DNA from: Rhizobiales bacterium NRL2
Lineage (GTDB): Bacteria; Pseudomonadota; Alphaproteobacteria; Minwuiales; Minwuiaceae
DNA length: 64,000 bases
NCBI GenBank assembly: GCA_001664005.1
Contig: CP016093.1
Coordinates: 627,001-691,000 of the forward strand
Reading direction: 5' to 3'
Shown here in pieces: positions 33,425 to 41,229 of the stretch. Under the pieces are notes generated by a model that saw only the letters and a list, made by a program, of their open reading frames with translations, had not been told where the DNA came from and did no database searches. The position numbers and the translations under genes are program-made. The stretch's first letter is position 1; the number at the start of each line of letters is the position of its first letter.

Positions 33425-34039
33425 ATGGAGCAGCTTCAGGAGCTTACCAGCCCCAATTCCCGTATCTCCCGCAACATCAGCATCCGTTCCGCACGGCTGG
33501 CACGATCGAACGTCGTGCCGGGCATGGACGTCGAGGACATTGAGCAGGAACTCAGGCTCGACCTCATCCGCCGGGCGCCGAACTACGACCCCGCCAAGGC
33601 GTCTTTCGAGACCTTCGCCGACCGCATCGTCGCCAACCGCATCGCCAGCCTCGCCAGCGCGACGCAGGCGAGCCGTGCCGAGCGCACGATGCAGTCGCTG
33701 GAAATGCCGATCGGCGCCGGCGACGACGTAGACGGCGATCTCACCCTCGCCGATGTGCTGCCGGAGAGCGCGGCGCTTCATGCGTGCGAGGACCTCGCAC
33801 AGATGCACGGGCCGGGCCTGCGGGGCGACATCGAAAAGCTCCTGGCACGGCTCTGCCCGACAGCGCGGCAGATCGCGATCGCCGTCTCCCATCTCTCGGT
33901 CGCCGAAGCGGCGCGGGAGCTGGGGCTCCACCGAAGCACCATCTACCAGCACCTCGCGGCCATCCGCCGGACCGCCATGGACCTCGGTCTCGCCGAATAT
34001 TTCGAGCCGGTCCCGACAGTGGCGGCCGCCCGCCGGTAA
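33425..34039 (+). CDS. Sigma-70-like phage regulator
   Basis: A 204-residue protein. Residues 30-80 resemble sigma region 2 (GMDVEDIEQELRLDLIRRAP, FETFADRIVANRIASL), and residues 150-190 resemble region 4 with a helix-turn-helix (SVAEAARELGLHRSTIYQHL). Small sigma-like proteins of this kind are common in alphaproteobacterial prophages and probably direct RNA polymerase to early or late phage promoters. The ATG at 33425 follows GGCGAAAACC. It heads a new rightward unit of replication and recombination genes after the terminator. Confidence 0.8.
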   Translation: MEQLQELTSPNSRISRNISIRSARLARSNVVPGMDVEDIEQELRLDLIRRAPNYDPAKASFETFADRIVANRIASLASATQASRAERTMQSLEMPIGAGDDVDGDLTLADVLPESAALHACEDLAQMHGPGLRGDIEKLLARLCPTARQIAIAVSHLSVAEAARELGLHRSTIYQHLAAIRRTAMDLGLAEYFEPVPTVAAARR

Positions 34040-34192
34040 GTGACGGCAAGCAATCAAGCGAATTCATGCCGGGCCTTCGGGGGAATGCAAAACCCTTCGG
34101 GAAACACCCCGACCGCAAGCTCCAGGGCGGCGTCGGGCCCGGCAGCAGCTTCATCGCGACGACCCCTGGGCAGGACGGAAAGGAGCATCCCG

Positions 34193-34483
34193 ATGTTCAA
34201 GACCCCTCTGAAACGCCTGCGCGAGTCGACCTGGCTGGGCGCCATCCCCGACACGATCTCGGTACCGGCCCGCGGCGATACGCCGGCGCGCACGGTGCCG
34301 ATCGAGCAGGCCACCATCGACGACATCGCTTTCGCGCTGCTGCCGTTGAACCGCGAGCGTTCCGACCTCACGCGGACCATCTGCGCGCTGGAGGAAGTGG
34401 TGTCGATGGCGCGCAATCAGGGCGCCGCCGGCGTGGACGCAGCGGTGTCGGCCGCGGCCCGCGAGATGGAGGCGCGCAAATGA
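34193..34483 (+). CDS. Small phage protein before the RecA-like ATPase
   Basis: A 96-residue protein, MFKTPLKRLRESTWLGAIPD, a strand pair, then a helical C-terminus with heptad-like ALLPLNRERSDLTRTICALEE and MARNQGAAGVDAAVSAAARE. The family is not recognised. The start has a strong ribosome-binding site (AAAGGAG) and the stop overlaps the ATPase start (ATGA). Probably an accessory factor of the recombination genes that follow. Confidence 0.68.
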   Translation: MFKTPLKRLRESTWLGAIPDTISVPARGDTPARTVPIEQATIDDIAFALLPLNRERSDLTRTICALEEVVSMARNQGAAGVDAAVSAAAREMEARK

Positions 34484-35379
34484 ACGCGCCCTATACGCCT
34501 GCTCCGCTCAGGATCATCACCGCCGACGAGCGCTTGAAGGAGGTTCGCGGCATCAAGGGGGTGCTCACCGGCATCTCCGGCATCGGCAAGACCAGCCAGC
34601 TCTGGACGCTCGATCCCGAGCGCACCCTGTTCCTCAATCTCGAGGCCGGCGAGCTTGCCGTCCAGGGCTGGCCCGGCGACGAGATCCGCATCCGTGACTG
34701 GGAACGCGCCCGCGACCTCGCCTGCTGGATCGGCGGCCCCAACCCCGCCATGCGCGACGACCAGTCCTACAGCCACCGCGACTACGAGCGCGTCTGCGCT
34801 GCCTTCGGCGCCCCGACCGTGCTGGACAAGTATGAGACCGTCTTCGTCGACAGCATCTCGGTCGCGTCCCGCATCTGCATGCAGTGGTGCAAGGGGCAGT
34901 CTCAGGCGCAGTCCGATCGCAGCGGCAAACTCGACCTGCGCGGCGCCTACGGGCTGCTCGGCCAGGAGATGATCGGCTGGCTAACCCACCTCCAGCACAC
35001 GCCGCACAAGAACATCTGGCTGGTCGGTCTGCTCGATCGGAAGATCGACGATTTCGGCAAGCCCTACTTCGCCATGCAGATCGAGGGGGCGAAGACCGGG
35101 CTCGAGCTGCCGGGCATCGTCGACGAGGTGATCACGCTCGCCGAGATCCGTCCCGCCGACGGCGACCCGTTCCGCGCCTTCGTGTGCACCACGATCAACG
35201 ACTTCGGCTTTCCCGCCAAGGATCGCAGCGGCCGGCTGGCCATGATCGAGCAGGCCCATCTCGGCCGCCTGATGGCGAAGATCCGCGCGGGGCACGGCGC
35301 CACGTCGGCGGACGCCCTCGATTTCCGGCTGCCCGAGGCGGCAGCCGACCAATCCCATTCCATGACGAAAGGAGCTTGA
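34480..35379 (+). CDS. RecA-like ATPase, Sak4-type recombination protein
   Basis: A 299-residue single-domain ATPase. The Walker A motif GVLTGISGIGKTSQL is at about residues 29-43, a Walker B-like YETVFVDSISVAS at about 123-135, and polar sensor residues lie in NIWLVGLLDRKIDDFG. Proteins of this size and pattern in prophages are often Sak4-type, RecA-fold proteins that pair with SSB to anneal or exchange DNA strands. The next gene, an SSB-like protein, supports this. General AAA annotation is the safe fallback. Confidence 0.8.
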   Translation: MNAPYTPAPLRIITADERLKEVRGIKGVLTGISGIGKTSQLWTLDPERTLFLNLEAGELAVQGWPGDEIRIRDWERARDLACWIGGPNPAMRDDQSYSHRDYERVCAAFGAPTVLDKYETVFVDSISVASRICMQWCKGQSQAQSDRSGKLDLRGAYGLLGQEMIGWLTHLQHTPHKNIWLVGLLDRKIDDFGKPYFAMQIEGAKTGLELPGIVDEVITLAEIRPADGDPFRAFVCTTINDFGFPAKDRSGRLAMIEQAHLGRLMAKIRAGHGATSADALDFRLPEAAADQSHSMTKGA

Positions 35380-35383
35380 CCCC

Positions 35384-36019
35384 ATGTCGGACAACATGGA
35401 TTTCAACGGCGCCGACAGCCAGGACGCCGCGTTCGATCTCATCCCGGCGAACACGCTCGCCAAGGTGTCCCTGACGATCCGTCCCGGCGGCGCCGGGCCT
35501 GAGGGCTGGCTCACCCAGAGCCGCACGAGCACAGCGCTCTATCTGAACACCGAGGCAGTGGTGCTCGACGGCCCCTATGTCCGGCGGCGCATCTACACGC
35601 GCATCGGCTTCAAGGGGAAGAGCGTCAACGAGCGCGGTGACGACACCTACGCCAACCGGGGCAGGGCCTTGATCCGCGGGATCCTCGAATCGGCGCGCGG
35701 CATCAAGGCAGGCGACCAGTCGGAAGGCGCCTGCGCGGCGCGGAAGATCCGCAGCCTCGGCGACCTGAACAGCCTCGATTTCGTGGCCAAGATCGGAATC
35801 GAGAAGGACCGCGACAACCCCGACGACAGCGGCCGCAACGTCGTAAAGGCCGCGATCGGCCCCGATCACGCGGAGTATATCTCGATCATGGGTGGCGCGC
35901 CCACCGCGCCGCCCGCCGTCGGCACGCCGCAGGCCGCGCCAACCTCCCGCATGGTCGACGATCCTTATGGCGGCGCCCCGGCGCCGGCTCAGAGCGGCGC
36001 ACCCTTCTGGGCGCGCTGA
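35384..36019 (+). CDS. SSB-like phage DNA-binding protein
   Basis: A 211-residue protein. The first 160 residues are beta-rich with TLAKVSLTIRPGGAGPEGWL and VVLDGPYVRRRIYTRIGFKG, and KIGIEKDRDNPDDSGRNVVK toward the end. The last 50 are a Pro/Ala/Gln-rich flexible tail closing with SGAPFWAR. The layout (OB-like domain, disordered tail, aromatic tip) is that of a single-strand DNA-binding or DUF669-type protein. Place next to a Sak4-type ATPase agrees. No direct family match is recalled, so the role is inferred. Confidence 0.65.
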   Translation: MSDNMDFNGADSQDAAFDLIPANTLAKVSLTIRPGGAGPEGWLTQSRTSTALYLNTEAVVLDGPYVRRRIYTRIGFKGKSVNERGDDTYANRGRALIRGILESARGIKAGDQSEGACAARKIRSLGDLNSLDFVAKIGIEKDRDNPDDSGRNVVKAAIGPDHAEYISIMGGAPTAPPAVGTPQAAPTSRMVDDPYGGAPAPAQSGAPFWAR

Positions 36020-36030
36020 GAGCAGTCGCC

Positions 36031-37713
36031 ATGATCCCGCGCGATTATCAGAGGGCGGCCGTGGACGCGGCCCACGACCGGACAGCCGAACACGGCAACA
36101 CGTTGCTCGTGCTGCCGACCGGCGCCGGCAAGACGGCGATCGCGGGCTTCTTCGTGGGCGAGCAGGCCGAGCGACGCCGTGAGTTCCGCACCCTCGTCCT
36201 GCAGCACACGGACGAGCTCATCGACCAGAACCGCACCGCCATCGGCAAGGTCTCCGGCCTCGCGACCTCCGTCGTAAAGGCCGAACAGGATTGCTGGGAC
36301 GGCCAGGTCGTCTTCGGCAGCGTCCAGACGCTGGCGCGGACGAACCGGCGGCAGTCCATGCCGGAATTCACCCATCTCGTCATCGATGAGTGCCATCGGG
36401 CGGCGGCCCAGAGCTACCAGTCGATCATCGCGCATGCCCGCGACCTGAATCCGGGGCTCAGGCTGCTGGGGCTGTCCGCCACGCCCGGCCGGGGCGACGG
36501 CCGGAGCCTGCGCAAAACCTTCAGCAATGTGGGCTACCACTTGCGGATCGGCACGCTCATCGCGCGCGGGCTGCTGGTCCCGCCGCGGACCTTCACCATT
36601 GATCTCGGCGTGAAGGACGAGCTCGCCGGCATCGACAGCACCGCCGGCGACTTCGACATGCGCCAGGCGGACAAGGTGCTGAACCGTTCCGTCCTCAACG
36701 AGACGGTGGTCGAGCACTGGAAGGACAAGGCGGCGGACCGGCGCAGCATTTTCTTCTGTTCGACGGTCGCCCATGCCGAGGCCGTGGCCGAGGCGTTCCG
36801 AGCCGACGGCATCTCGGCCGAGACGATCACCGGCGACATGGCGCCCCGGGCGCGTGCGGATCTGATCGCGCGGTTCGACCGCGGCGAGGTGCAGGTACTC
36901 ACCAACTGCATGGTGTTGACCGAGGGCTTCGACAGTCAGCCCGTCGGCTGCATCGGCATCCTGCGCCCGATGCTCCACAAGGGCACATTCGTTCAGGCCG
37001 TCGGGCGCGGGCTGCGCCGGGTCGATCCCGAACGCTTTCCCGCTATCGTCAAGACCGACTGCATCGTGCTGGACTTCGCCGGTGCCGCGCTGCGCCACGG
37101 TACGCTCGAACAGGACATCGGGCTCGAAGACGACGAGCCGTCCGCCGGCGAGCAACCCTGGAAGACCTGCCCCTCCTGCGAGGCGGAGCTGCCGCTCGGC
37201 GCGTCCCTCTGCGACTTCTGCGGCCACGTCTTCACCCGCGAGACCGGCGAAAAACGGCTGCTCGCGTCCTTCGAGATGACCGAGATCGATCTGCTCGATC
37301 GATCCCCGTTCTCATGGTGCGACCTGCACGGCGACGGCCAGGCCCTGATGGCGAGCGGGTTTCAGGGGTGGGCGGGCGTCTTCCACGACGGCACGCTCTG
37401 GCACGCTCTCGGCCACCCGAAGGGGAGAGCGCTCCGCACCCTCGCCATCGGCACCCGCGTCCAGGCGCTCGCCGCGGCCGACGACTTCCTGCGGGAGACC
37501 GAAACCACCAGCGCCTCGGCCAAGAGCAGGCGCTGGCTCAACGACCCGGCCACCATGCGACAGATCGAGCTGCTGCATCGTGCCGGCCAACCGGCCGACG
37601 GCCTCGACTTCGGTCTGTCGAAGTACGCCGCCAACTGCCATCTGAACTTCCGCTGGAATCGGAGCGCCATCCGCGCGGCCGTTCTGCGGGACGCGGCTCG
37701 GAGCGCGGCGTGA
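36031..37713 (+). CDS. SF2 (DEAD/DEAH-type) DNA helicase
   Basis: A 560-residue superfamily 2 helicase with the Q-motif-like IPRDYQRAAVDAA, Walker A LPTGAGKTAIAG (about 31-42), DECH box VIDECHRAAAQS (about 118-129), LGLSATPGRGDG, a second RecA domain with FNREGFDSQ-like TEGFDSQPVG, and VQAVGRGLRRVDP (motif VI). A four-cysteine zinc knuckle, CPSCEAELPLGASLCDFCG, lies at about 380-398. It should remodel DNA in phage replication or recombination. It overlaps the small next gene by four bases (GTGA). Confidence 0.9.
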   Translation: MIPRDYQRAAVDAAHDRTAEHGNTLLVLPTGAGKTAIAGFFVGEQAERRREFRTLVLQHTDELIDQNRTAIGKVSGLATSVVKAEQDCWDGQVVFGSVQTLARTNRRQSMPEFTHLVIDECHRAAAQSYQSIIAHARDLNPGLRLLGLSATPGRGDGRSLRKTFSNVGYHLRIGTLIARGLLVPPRTFTIDLGVKDELAGIDSTAGDFDMRQADKVLNRSVLNETVVEHWKDKAADRRSIFFCSTVAHAEAVAEAFRADGISAETITGDMAPRARADLIARFDRGEVQVLTNCMVLTEGFDSQPVGCIGILRPMLHKGTFVQAVGRGLRRVDPERFPAIVKTDCIVLDFAGAALRHGTLEQDIGLEDDEPSAGEQPWKTCPSCEAELPLGASLCDFCGHVFTRETGEKRLLASFEMTEIDLLDRSPFSWCDLHGDGQALMASGFQGWAGVFHDGTLWHALGHPKGRALRTLAIGTRVQALAAADDFLRETETTSASAKSRRWLNDPATMRQIELLHRAGQPADGLDFGLSKYAANCHLNFRWNRSAIRAAVLRDAARSAA

Positions 37714-37913
37714 ACCGATCGAACGCCCTGCATCCGGACCGGATGACCAGCCGGGAGCGCATCGCCGAAGCATGTGAGATCCTTGCGCTGGGACTGATCC
37801 GGCTCCGGGCGCGTGAGCGTCAACTATCTGACGATACTGGAGAAATTTGCCTACACATGTCGGCCGACCGATGCCGTCATGCGACCCCGGACTTGACCGA
37901 GGAGACCGCATGA
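37710..37913 (+). CDS. Small protein of the recombinase module
   Basis: A 67-residue product starting at GTG (37710), overlapping the helicase stop. It reads MTSRERIAEACEILALGLIR after 11 residues, then RLRARERQLSDDTGE, ending DLTEETA. Short proteins like this regularly precede DUF2924 and serine-recombinase genes in alphaproteobacteria. Its stop overlaps the DUF2924 start by four bases. No function is known to me. An internal ATG at 37743 is an alternative start. Confidence 0.65.
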   Translation: MNRSNALHPDRMTSRERIAEACEILALGLIRLRARERQLSDDTGEICLHMSADRCRHATPDLTEETA

Positions 37914-38359
37914 CGACCGATCCGATTCCCGCGCGCCTGGCCGCCCTGAAGACCATGAAGACGCCGGAACTGAAAGCGCAATGGCGGGAGCTGTTCGAGA
38001 CTGACCCGCCGCCCTACAACCGCCGCTTCCTCGAAAGCCGGCTCGCCTATCGCATCCAGGAACTCGCCTATGGCGGACTGAAGCCCGAGACGGTGAAGCG
38101 GCTGGAGGTGCTCGGCGAGCAGCTGGACGGCGGCAACATCACCACCCGCCGCATCCGGCAAGATCGCAAGCCGATCACCGGTACGAAGCTGATCCGGGAG
38201 TGGCAGGGCGTCGAGCATGTCGTCACCGTCACCGGCGACGGTTTCGAATGGCAGGGGCGTCCCTACCAATCGCTCTCCGCGATCGCCCGCGCCATCACCG
38301 GCACCCGCTGGAACGGCTGGGTGTTCTTCGGGCTGAAGAACCGGCGGGGCGGCGCATGA
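37910..38359 (+). CDS. DUF2924 protein
   Basis: A 149-residue protein of the DUF2924 family, with LKTMKTPELKAQWRELFETD, FLESRLAYRIQELAYGGLKP and the C-terminal FEWQGRPYQSLSAIARAITG, then RWNGWVFFGLKNRRGG. The last part resembles a small DNA-binding or restriction-modification-associated fold. The family nearly always lies just upstream of a serine recombinase, with overlapping start and stop as here, so it is probably a recombination directionality or helper factor. That role is inferred. Confidence 0.88.
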   Translation: MTTDPIPARLAALKTMKTPELKAQWRELFETDPPPYNRRFLESRLAYRIQELAYGGLKPETVKRLEVLGEQLDGGNITTRRIRQDRKPITGTKLIREWQGVEHVVTVTGDGFEWQGRPYQSLSAIARAITGTRWNGWVFFGLKNRRGGA

Positions 38360-39663
38360 CGAAGCCGATCCTCCGCAAGCTCCGCGCCGCCGTCTATACC
38401 CGGAAATCCTCCGAGGAAGGGCTGGAGCAGGAGTTCAACAGCCTCGACGCCCAGCGCGAGTCCTGCGAGGCCTATGTCGCCAGCCAGAAGTCCGAGGGCT
38501 GGGCGCTGGTCCGCGACCGCTACGACGACGGCGGCTATTCCGGGGGAACGCTGGAGCGACCGGGCCTGAAGCGCCTCCTCGCCGACATCGAGGACGGGCT
38601 CGTCGACGTGGTCGTGGTCTACAAGATCGACCGCCTGAGCCGCTCGCTCGCCGATTTCGCCAAGCTGGTCGAGGTGTTCGACCGGCACGGCGTGACGTTC
38701 GTCTCGGTGACGCAGTCGTTCAACACGACGACGTCGATGGGACGGCTCACCCTCAACATCCTGCTCAGCTTCGCCCAGTTCGAGCGCGAGGTCACCGCCG
38801 AGCGCATCCGCGACAAGGTCGCCGCCAGCCGAAAGAAGGGTATGTGGATGGGTGGCTGGGCGCCCTGGGGCTACGACGTGAAGGATCGGAAGCTGATCGT
38901 GAACGCCGCCGAGGCCGCGACGATCCGCATGATCTTCGAGCGGTTCGTGACCAGCGGCTCGGCTACCGCATTGGCGCGGGAGCTTCGGTCCGAGGGAGTC
39001 GTCACCAAGCGCGGAAAGCCCATCGACAAGGGCGCACTCTACAAGCTGCTGAACAACCGCGTGTACATAGGCGAGGCGGTGCACAAGGGGAAGAGCTACC
39101 CCGGCGAGCATGCCGCCATCATCGACCGGGCGCTGTGGGACAAGGTCCATGCGATCCTGGCCGAGAGTCCCCGGAAGCGCGCCGCGCAGACACGCGCCCA
39201 GACGCCCGCCCTCCTGAAAGGGCTGCTGTTCGGCCCCGGTGGCGCGGCCTTCTCGCCGACACACACCCGCAAGGGCGACAAGCTCTACCGGTACTATGTC
39301 AGTCAGGCGGTGCTGAAGCGCGGGCGCGACGCCTGTCCGGTCGGCCGCGTCCCGGCCGCGGAGATCGAGAGCGCCGTGATCGATCAGATCCGGGCTGTCT
39401 TCCGCCAGCCGGAGATCATCGTCGGCACGTGGCGCGCCGCACGCGGCCACGACGCCGAGGTGACGGAGGCCGACGTCCGCGACGCTCTGGAGCAGCTCGA
39501 CCAGCTGTGGGACGAATTGTTCCCGTCCGAGCAGGCCCGCCTCGTACAGCTCCTCGTCGAACGGGTCGAGATCGGCGAAGACGAGCTCGACATCCGGCTT
39601 CGTGCCGACGGCATGCCCGGACTGGTGGCCGAGGTCAGCGGCTACGCGAGGGCGGCGGCATGA
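38356..39663 (+). CDS. Serine recombinase (probable prophage integrase)
   Basis: A 435-residue large serine recombinase. The resolvase domain begins KLRAAVYTRKSSEEGLEQEF, with the probable catalytic Ser 18 after Arg 16, and has VVVYKIDRLSRSLADF and FAQFEREVTAERIRDK (about 135-150). A recombinase domain (GWAPWGYDV, then GVVTKRGKPIDKGALYKLLN) and a zinc-ribbon-like domain (KGLLFGPGGAAFSPTHTRKG) follow. There is no tyrosine integrase in the prophage, so this is the best integrase candidate. Length is normal for the alphaproteobacterial phage subgroup. Start overlaps the DUF2924 stop (ATGA). Confidence 0.9.
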   Translation: MTKPILRKLRAAVYTRKSSEEGLEQEFNSLDAQRESCEAYVASQKSEGWALVRDRYDDGGYSGGTLERPGLKRLLADIEDGLVDVVVVYKIDRLSRSLADFAKLVEVFDRHGVTFVSVTQSFNTTTSMGRLTLNILLSFAQFEREVTAERIRDKVAASRKKGMWMGGWAPWGYDVKDRKLIVNAAEAATIRMIFERFVTSGSATALARELRSEGVVTKRGKPIDKGALYKLLNNRVYIGEAVHKGKSYPGEHAAIIDRALWDKVHAILAESPRKRAAQTRAQTPALLKGLLFGPGGAAFSPTHTRKGDKLYRYYVSQAVLKRGRDACPVGRVPAAEIESAVIDQIRAVFRQPEIIVGTWRAARGHDAEVTEADVRDALEQLDQLWDELFPSEQARLVQLLVERVEIGEDELDIRLRADGMPGLVAEVSGYARAAA

Positions 39664-40058
39664 CGAGCCGCGAGACCCTTTCCGTGCGCGTCCCGTTCCG
39701 CATCCGCAAACACGGCGGCCGGAAGCTGATGGTCTCTCCGGATGGCGCCTCTGCGCCGGCGCGGCCGCGGATCGACAGTACGCTGGTCAAGGCACTCGCC
39801 CGGGCGCATCGCTGGAAGCGTCTGCTGGAGCAGGGCGACTACGGCAACCTGACGGAACTGGCCCGGGCCGAGAAAATCAATCTGTCCTACGTGGGCCGAG
39901 TGCTTCGTCTGACCCTGTTGGCGCCGGACATCGTCGAAGGGATTCTCGACGGGCGGCAGCCGCCAACCTGGCAGCTAGAACTGCTCCTCAAGCCCTTTTC
40001 GGCCGATTGGTCGGAGCAACGCAGGGCGCTGGCTTCAGAAAGCCCTAGCAAAACATAG
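39660..40058 (+). CDS. HTH protein of the recombinase module
   Basis: A 132-residue basic protein whose start overlaps the recombinase stop (ATGA). The N-terminal strands (LSVRVPFRIRKHGGRKLM) lead to a helical region, and YGNLTELARAEKINLSYVGR looks like a helix-turn-helix. Proteins like it follow the recombinase in many alphaproteobacterial copies of this four-gene module. It may bind att DNA or control the recombinase. It is the last gene that clearly belongs to the prophage. Confidence 0.75.
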   Translation: MTSRETLSVRVPFRIRKHGGRKLMVSPDGASAPARPRIDSTLVKALARAHRWKRLLEQGDYGNLTELARAEKINLSYVGRVLRLTLLAPDIVEGILDGRQPPTWQLELLLKPFSADWSEQRRALASESPSKT

Positions 40059-40139
40059 CACTAAGGGCGCCGCGCGAGGCTGCCCGCCCAAGCTGGCGCC
40101 GTGTTTTGCCATTGCAGCAACGCCATTTCTGCAACAAGA

Positions 40140-40168
40140 TTGACGGAGCACCCTCCGACGTTTATATT
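40140..40168 (+). promoter_or_regulatory. Promoter of the restriction island
   Basis: TTGACG (40140-40145) and TATATT (40163-40168) are separated by exactly 17 bases, a near-consensus sigma-70 promoter. The first gene starts at 40200, so a short leader is expected. It suggests constitutive transcription of the island independent of the prophage. Confidence 0.7.
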
Positions 40169-40199
40169 CTGTGCAGACAAGCGTTGGCGTGGTGGCGAA

Positions 40200-40826
40200 A
40201 TGCAGCTTTCCAAAGTCGTCGAGGTCCTGCCCGGGGTTCCGTTCCGCTCTCGCATCGAGAGCGAAAAGAACGGCGCCTGCGTCGTCGTGCAGGCGCGCGA
40301 CCTCGTCGGCGACGGCACGGTCGACCTTACGGGCGCCGCCCGCATCGCCGCACCGCCCAGTTCGACAAGGGGGTTTCTGAAGCCGGGCGATGTCATCCTG
40401 CAGCCGCGCGGCAATCGGTACTCGGTCGGCAAGATGGACGACGTCACCGGCCCTACGGTGGCGGCGGCGCCCCTCTACATCCTTCGACGCCGCGCCAAGG
40501 ACGTCGATCCCGACTTCCTCGTCGCGTTCCTCGAGGCGGCGTCGACCCAGAGCATATTGCGCCAGGACGCCGTCGGAACTCACGTTCCGCAGATCCCCAG
40601 GCAGGCCCTCGAAGCCCTGCACATCGAGCTTCCCGACCTCTCAAGCCAGATCAGGCTCGCCGACCTCGCCCGGCTCGAACGGCGCGAGATCGAGGTGATG
40701 GACCGCCTTCGCGTAGCGCGGGGCCGGCTATTCGACCTGGCTCTGCGGGAGATCGCGAAGAAAAGCCGGAAGCGCGCTAGCGCTCCCGGCTCCATCCCGG
40801 GCCTCAAAGGTGCGCCAACACCCTGA
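40200..40826 (+). CDS. HsdS-like single-TRD specificity protein
   Basis: A 208-residue protein that looks like half of a type I specificity subunit: one target-recognition domain (MQLSKVVEVLPGVPFRSRIE, FLKPGDVILQPRGNRYSVGK) followed by a conserved helix (LADLARLERREIEVMDRLRV). It lies upstream of hsdM and a GIY-YIG-like gene, not at the usual hsdS place. It may dimerise to give a second specificity, be a remnant, or act in regulation. It follows a strong promoter at 40140. The HsdS resemblance is clear; the role is not. Confidence 0.75.
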   Translation: MQLSKVVEVLPGVPFRSRIESEKNGACVVVQARDLVGDGTVDLTGAARIAAPPSSTRGFLKPGDVILQPRGNRYSVGKMDDVTGPTVAAAPLYILRRRAKDVDPDFLVAFLEAASTQSILRQDAVGTHVPQIPRQALEALHIELPDLSSQIRLADLARLERREIEVMDRLRVARGRLFDLALREIAKKSRKRASAPGSIPGLKGAPTP

Positions 40827-40867
40827 GGTCCTTTGTCCAACTGTCTTAGACGAAAGGCAATCTACGC

Positions 40868-41173
40868 ATGTCCATCACGATCGGCAACTACAGCTTCGAG
40901 GGCCCCTTCGGCAACACGGCCGACCTTCGCAACAATTCCGGCGTCTATGCGATCCTCAGCCGGCGGACCGACGCGGACCGCTACACGGTGATCGACATCG
41001 GCGAGGCCGGCTGGATCCAGGACCGTGTGGCCAACCACGACCGACGGGATCAGTGGAGGCACAACAACCACGGTACTCTCGCGGTCGCGGCGCTCTACTG
41101 CGACGAGGCGGCGCGGATGCGGATCGAGCGGGAGCTCCGGGCGCAGTTCAGCCCGGTGTGCGGCGTACGCTGA
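40868..41173 (+). CDS. GIY-YIG-like small protein
   Basis: A 101-residue protein. The segment NSGVYAILSRRTDADRYTVI, then DIGEAGWIQDRVANHDRRDQW, follows the GIY-YIG layout (Tyr, then I-G-E after a short linker, then an Arg helix). The later Glu at the end of helix 3 (RIERELRAQF) is also in place. GIY-YIG domains cut nucleic acids, but here several catalytic positions vary (VYA, DIGEA), so activity is uncertain. It lies 57 bases before hsdM and may be a helper of the restriction island. Confidence 0.6.
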   Translation: MSITIGNYSFEGPFGNTADLRNNSGVYAILSRRTDADRYTVIDIGEAGWIQDRVANHDRRDQWRHNNHGTLAVAALYCDEAARMRIERELRAQFSPVCGVR

Positions 41174-41229
41174 CAGCAATCGAGGACGGGCGGGCGCGCA
41201 GGCGCCCGCCCCATCCCAAGGAGAAAACC

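Larger units (their letters stand above)
2120..40082. mobile_element. Lambda-like siphovirus prophage, about 38 kb
   Basis: Between these points nearly every gene is of phage type: spanins, endolysin, a full siphovirus tail and head set, terminase, primase/helicase, RuvC-like resolvase, sigma-like regulator, helicase and a serine recombinase. All core morphogenesis genes appear intact, so the element may still be functional. Boundaries are inferred. The left lies between the Asp-box gene (ends 1973) and the Rz1-like gene. The right is placed just after the recombinase module (ends 40058). A shared 10-mer CGCGAGGCTG at 2120-2129 and 40073-40082 is a weak candidate att core. The restriction island to the right could also be prophage cargo. 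No CI-like repressor was recognised. Confidence 0.7.

Noticed and set aside
32138-34057. A 639-codon minus-strand frame across the uncharacterised pair and sigma-like gene
   Set aside because: It covers a terminator and two plus-strand genes with good starts; the translation is Arg/Gly/Ala-rich without motifs.
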